Assembly (NCBI RefSeq): GCF_020400655.1
Contig: NZ_JAINRC010000012.1
Span: forward strand, 248,001-312,000
DNA: 64,000 nucleotides
Direction of reading: 5' to 3'
From: Streptomyces spinosus
GTDB taxonomy: Bacteria > Actinomycetota > Actinomycetes > Streptomycetales > Streptomycetaceae
Shown here: in pieces, positions 61,443-64,000 of the stretch
Numbering within the stretch: the stretch's first letter is position 1
Layout: each line of letters opens with the position of its first letter
The notes under the pieces: generated by a model
Database searches by the model: none
Told to the model about the DNA's origin: nothing
Seen by the model: only the letters and a program-made list of their open reading frames with translations
Position numbers and translations under genes: made by a program

Positions 61443-61985
61443 GTGACCGCAACCCTCATCTGGATCCTCGTCGCGCTCATCGCCGTCGGCGTGTACCTGA
61501 GCTGGACGGCCGGGCGGCTGGACCGGCTGCACGTGCGGATGGACGCCGCGCGGGCCGCGCTCGACGCCCAGTTGCTGCGACGGGCCTCCGTCGCGCAGGA
61601 ACTGGCGACCTCGGGCGTGCTGGACCCGGCCGCCTCGATCGTCCTGTACGAGGCCGCGCACGCCGCCCGGCAGGCGGAGGAGGAGCAGCGGGAGGTCGCC
61701 GAGAGCGAGCTGAGCCAGGCGCTGCGGGCGGTCTTCGAGGACCCGGCGCAGGTGGAGGCCGTACGGGAGGCCCCCGGGGGCGAGGAGGCCGCCCGTGAGC
61801 TGGCCGAGGCCGTCCGCCGGGTGCCGATGGCCCGCCGCTTCCACAACGACGCCGTGGGGGCCGCCCGCAGACTCCGTGAGCACCGCAAGGTCCGCTGGTT
61901 CCGGCTGGCCGGCCACGCCCCGTTCCCGCTGGCCTTCGAGATGGACGACGAGCCCCCCGCGGCCCTCGTGGAGCGGGTCGCCTGA
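61443..61985 (+). CDS. LemA-like membrane-anchored protein
   Basis: 180 residues from a GTG. One N-terminal helix (TLIWILVALIAVGVYLSW) is followed by a long helical region containing DAARAALDAQLLRRASVAQEL and the C-terminal ARRFHNDAV plus FPLAFEM. These correspond to the LemA family pattern (QLKRR..., ARR-x-YN-x2-V, FFE). The family is helical, outward-facing and uncharacterised. Probably a separate unit from pimA, since a gap of 129 bp intervenes. Confidence 0.75.
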   Translation: MTATLIWILVALIAVGVYLSWTAGRLDRLHVRMDAARAALDAQLLRRASVAQELATSGVLDPAASIVLYEAAHAARQAEEEQREVAESELSQALRAVFEDPAQVEAVREAPGGEEAARELAEAVRRVPMARRFHNDAVGAARRLREHRKVRWFRLAGHAPFPLAFEMDDEPPAALVERVA

Positions 61986-62100
61986 CCGGCGGGCGGACCA
62001 AAAGGATCCACCGGTTTGTCATTGGCCCTTGCAGTGGCCTGGTCCACTCACGTTTCCTCGGCGGTGCAGAAAACCCTCTTCCCTTTCAGTGAGGTCACCC
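61986..62100 (+). promoter_or_regulatory. pdxS upstream region with repeated GGCC/GGACCA elements
   Basis: GGACCA (about 61995) and TGGTCC (about 62040) are inverted repeats, and TTGGCC and GTGGCC recur between them. A GAGG lies before the GTG. Such elements are candidate sites for a PdxR (MocR-family) regulator. Confidence 0.4.
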
Positions 62101-63006
62101 GTGTCCACCACCGACAACCAGGCTCCCGAGACCGGCACCGCCCGCGTGAAGCGCGGCATGGCCGAGCAGCTCAAGGGCGGCGTGATCATGGACGTCGTCA
62201 CGCCGGAGCAGGCGAAGATCGCCGAGGACGCGGGCGCCGTCGCCGTCATGGCCCTGGAGCGGGTGCCGGCCGACATCCGCAAGGACGGCGGCGTGGCCCG
62301 CATGTCCGACCCGGACATGATCGAGGGCATCATCGACGCCGTCTCGATCCCGGTCATGGCCAAGTCCCGCATCGGCCACTTCGTCGAGGCCCAGGTGCTC
62401 CAGTCCCTCGGCGTCGACTACATCGACGAGTCCGAGGTGCTCACCCCGGCCGACGAGGTCAACCACTCCGACAAGTGGGCCTTCACCACCCCCTTCGTCT
62501 GCGGCGCCACCAACCTGGGCGAGGCCCTGCGCCGCATCGCCGAGGGTGCCGCGATGATCCGCTCCAAGGGTGAGGCCGGCACCGGCAACGTCGTCGAGGC
62601 CGTCCGCCACCTGCGCCAGATCAAGAACGAGATCGCCCGTCTGCGCGGCTACGACAACCACGAGCTGTACGCCGCCGCCAAGGAGCTGCGCGCCCCGTAC
62701 GAGCTGGTCAAGGAGGTCGCCGAGCTGGGCAAGCTCCCGGTGGTGCTGTTCTCCGCCGGCGGTGTGGCCACCCCGGCCGACGCCGCCCTGATGCGTCAGC
62801 TCGGCGCCGAGGGCGTCTTCGTCGGCTCCGGCATCTTCAAGTCCGGTGACCCGGCCAAGCGTGCCGCCGCCATCGTCAAGGCCACCACCTTCTACGACGA
62901 CCCGAAGATCATCGCGGACGCCTCCCGCAACCTCGGCGAGGCCATGGTCGGCATCAACTGCGACACCCTCCCCGAGACCGAGCGCTACGCGAACCGCGGC
63001 TGGTAA
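62101..63006 (+). CDS. pdxS: Pyridoxal 5'-phosphate synthase synthase subunit
   Basis: 301 residues from a GTG. It makes PLP from ribose 5-phosphate, glyceraldehyde 3-phosphate and ammonia from PdxT. The extremely conserved stretches KRGMAEQLKGGVIMDV, VMAKSRIGHFVEAQ, GAGTGNVVEA-type EAGTGNVVEAVRH and the phosphate loop are present. The gene is followed 13 bases later by pdxT. Confidence 0.97.
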   Translation: MSTTDNQAPETGTARVKRGMAEQLKGGVIMDVVTPEQAKIAEDAGAVAVMALERVPADIRKDGGVARMSDPDMIEGIIDAVSIPVMAKSRIGHFVEAQVLQSLGVDYIDESEVLTPADEVNHSDKWAFTTPFVCGATNLGEALRRIAEGAAMIRSKGEAGTGNVVEAVRHLRQIKNEIARLRGYDNHELYAAAKELRAPYELVKEVAELGKLPVVLFSAGGVATPADAALMRQLGAEGVFVGSGIFKSGDPAKRAAAIVKATTFYDDPKIIADASRNLGEAMVGINCDTLPETERYANRGW

Positions 63007-63019
63007 GGCACTGGAACCC

Positions 63020-63619
63020 ATGAACACCCCCGTCATCGGCGTCCTGGCCCTCCAGGGCGACGTACGGGAGCACCTCATCGCCCTGGCCGCGGCCGACGCC
63101 GTGGCCAGGCCGGTGCGGCGCCCCGAGGAACTCGCCGAGGTCGACGCCCTCGTCCTGCCCGGCGGCGAGTCCACCACCATCTCCAAGCTGGCCGTCCTGT
63201 TCGGCGTGATGGAGCCCCTGCGCGCGCGCGTGCGTGAAGGCATGCCCGTCTACGGCACCTGCGCCGGCATGATCATGCTCGCCGACAAGATCCTCGACCC
63301 GCGCTCGGGCCAGCGGACCATCGGCGGCATCGACATGATCGTGCGCCGCAACGCCTTCGGACGGCAGAACGAGTCGTTCGAGGCCGCGGTCGACGTCAAG
63401 GGCGTCCCGGGCGATCCTGTGGAGGGCGTCTTCATCCGCGCCCCGTGGGTGGAGTCCGTGGGTGCCGGGGCCGAGGTGCTCGCCGAGCACGACGGCCACA
63501 TCGTCGCCGTACGCCAGGGCAACGCGCTCGCCACGTCGTTCCACCCGGAACTGACCGGCGACCACCGCGTGCACTCCCTGTTCGTCGACATGGTGCGCGC
63601 GCACCGGACACCGGAGTAG
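63020..63619 (+). CDS. pdxT: Pyridoxal 5'-phosphate synthase glutaminase subunit
   Basis: 199 residues. Catalytic triad: Cys in YGTCAGMI, His and Glu in SFHPELT. The GGESTTI oxyanion region is complete. It hydrolyses glutamine and passes ammonia to PdxS in the dodecameric complex. Co-transcribed with pdxS. Confidence 0.97.
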   Translation: MNTPVIGVLALQGDVREHLIALAAADAVARPVRRPEELAEVDALVLPGGESTTISKLAVLFGVMEPLRARVREGMPVYGTCAGMIMLADKILDPRSGQRTIGGIDMIVRRNAFGRQNESFEAAVDVKGVPGDPVEGVFIRAPWVESVGAGAEVLAEHDGHIVAVRQGNALATSFHPELTGDHRVHSLFVDMVRAHRTPE

Positions 63620-63684
63620 GACGAGAGTCCTTGTAGGATCTCTGGCGTTCGTATCTGGATGGGTTACGCGAAGGAGACAGGCAG

Positions 63685-64000
63685 ATGTCCGGCCACTCTA
63701 AATGGGCCACGACGAAGCACAAGAAGGCCGTGATCGACGCCAAGCGCGGCAAGCTCTTCGCGAAGCTCATCAAGAACATCGAGGTCGCGGCGCGAATGGG
63801 CGGCGCGGACCCCGAGGGCAACCCGACGCTGTACGACGCCATCCAGAAGGCGAAGAAGTCGTCGGTCCCCAACAAGAACATCGACTCCGCGGTCAAGCGC
63901 GGCGCGGGCCTGGAGGCCGGCGGCGCCGACTACGAGACGATCATGTACGAGGGCTACGGCCCGAACGGTGTCGCGGTGCTCATCGAGTGCCTCACCGACA
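63685..64000 (+). CDS. yebC: YebC/PmpR-family regulator, truncated by the window edge
   Basis: The first 105 codons only; the gene runs past the right end. MSGHSKWATTKHKKAVIDAKRGK is the canonical YebC start, and VAARMGGADPEGNPTLYDAIQKAKKSSVPNKNID follows. YebC proteins have been described as transcriptional regulators and more recently as translation factors for proline-rich stretches. AGGAG lies 12 bases upstream, and a TAGGAT at 63633 is a fair -10. Confidence 0.95.
   Translation, partial: MSGHSKWATTKHKKAVIDAKRGKLFAKLIKNIEVAARMGGADPEGNPTLYDAIQKAKKSSVPNKNIDSAVKRGAGLEAGGADYETIMYEGYGPNGVAVLIECLTD

Overview
The window is very GC-rich chromosomal DNA from a Streptomyces-type actinomycete. The evidence is the strong G/C bias at third codon positions, frequent GTG/TTG starts, several apparently leaderless genes, a clear ssgB sporulation gene, and a gene order (thrS, HIT protein, pgsA, PatA-like, pimA-like, pdxS, pdxT, yebC) that I recall as conserved across actinobacteria. 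Nearly everything looks like core chromosome. I see no phage, integrase, transposase, CRISPR array or large biosynthetic cluster.

Layout. 0.2-7.5 kb: a minus-strand operon for membrane flavin electron transfer (apbE FMN transferase, two membrane-anchored FMN-binding proteins, two ferric-reductase-like flavocytochromes), divergent from an OmpR-type two-component system. A symmetric set of repeats lies between them. 7.5-9.8 kb: L,D-transpeptidase, flavin-binding pyridoxamine-oxidase-like protein, and a secreted protein with an internal duplication. 9.9-12.7 kb: argG and argH behind tandem ARG boxes. 12.8-16 kb: aldo/keto reductase and a TetR-MFS efflux pair. 16-21 kb: multicopper oxidase with a palindrome over its start, acyltransferase, Tat-exported glycerophosphodiesterase, a small sigma factor and an acetyltransferase. 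21-25.6 kb: two small membrane proteins, then metNIQ (methionine uptake) behind a Cys/Met-rich leader peptide and followed by a metQ relic. 25.7-33.8 kb: acetyltransferase and cobalamin/siroheme genes (cobL, a BluB-CobT fusion with a huge low-complexity N-terminus, cysG/cobA-like). 33.8-38.6 kb: rRNA/tRNA 2'-O-methyltransferase, Ser/Thr kinase, a small membrane protein, an APH-fold kinase and a zinc-ribbon protein. 38.6-39.1 kb: five tRNA genes (three Val-GAC, Cys, Gly) on the minus strand. 39.3-45.7 kb: folate genes pabB/pabC, acetyltransferase, DsbA-like protein, small membrane proteins, a CGNR regulator and ssgB. 45.8-48.6 kb: two identical tRNA-Val(CAC) genes flanking an alpha/beta hydrolase and an SRPBCC protein. 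48.6-51.3 kb: DnaQ-like exonuclease, DUF4365 nuclease-like gene and an unknown partner. 51.4-64 kb: thrS, HIT protein, an unknown membrane protein, an EF-G paralogue, the phosphatidylinositol (mannoside) genes, pdxST for pyridoxal phosphate, and the start of yebC at the right edge.

How the parts work together. ApbE should covalently attach FMN to the S-G-A-T motifs of the FMN-binding proteins, and the flavocytochromes should pass NAD(P)H electrons through haem to those flavins outside the membrane. The adjacent sensor kinase has a His/Asp-rich external loop, so metal-responsive control is plausible but unproven. MetNIQ brings in methionine, apparently under leader-peptide control. CobL, BluB-CobT and the CysG-like protein are corrin/siroheme steps. 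PgsA, the PatA-like enzyme and the PimA-like enzyme form a translationally coupled phosphatidylinositol-mannoside pathway. All functional calls are from reading protein motifs; no database search was possible.
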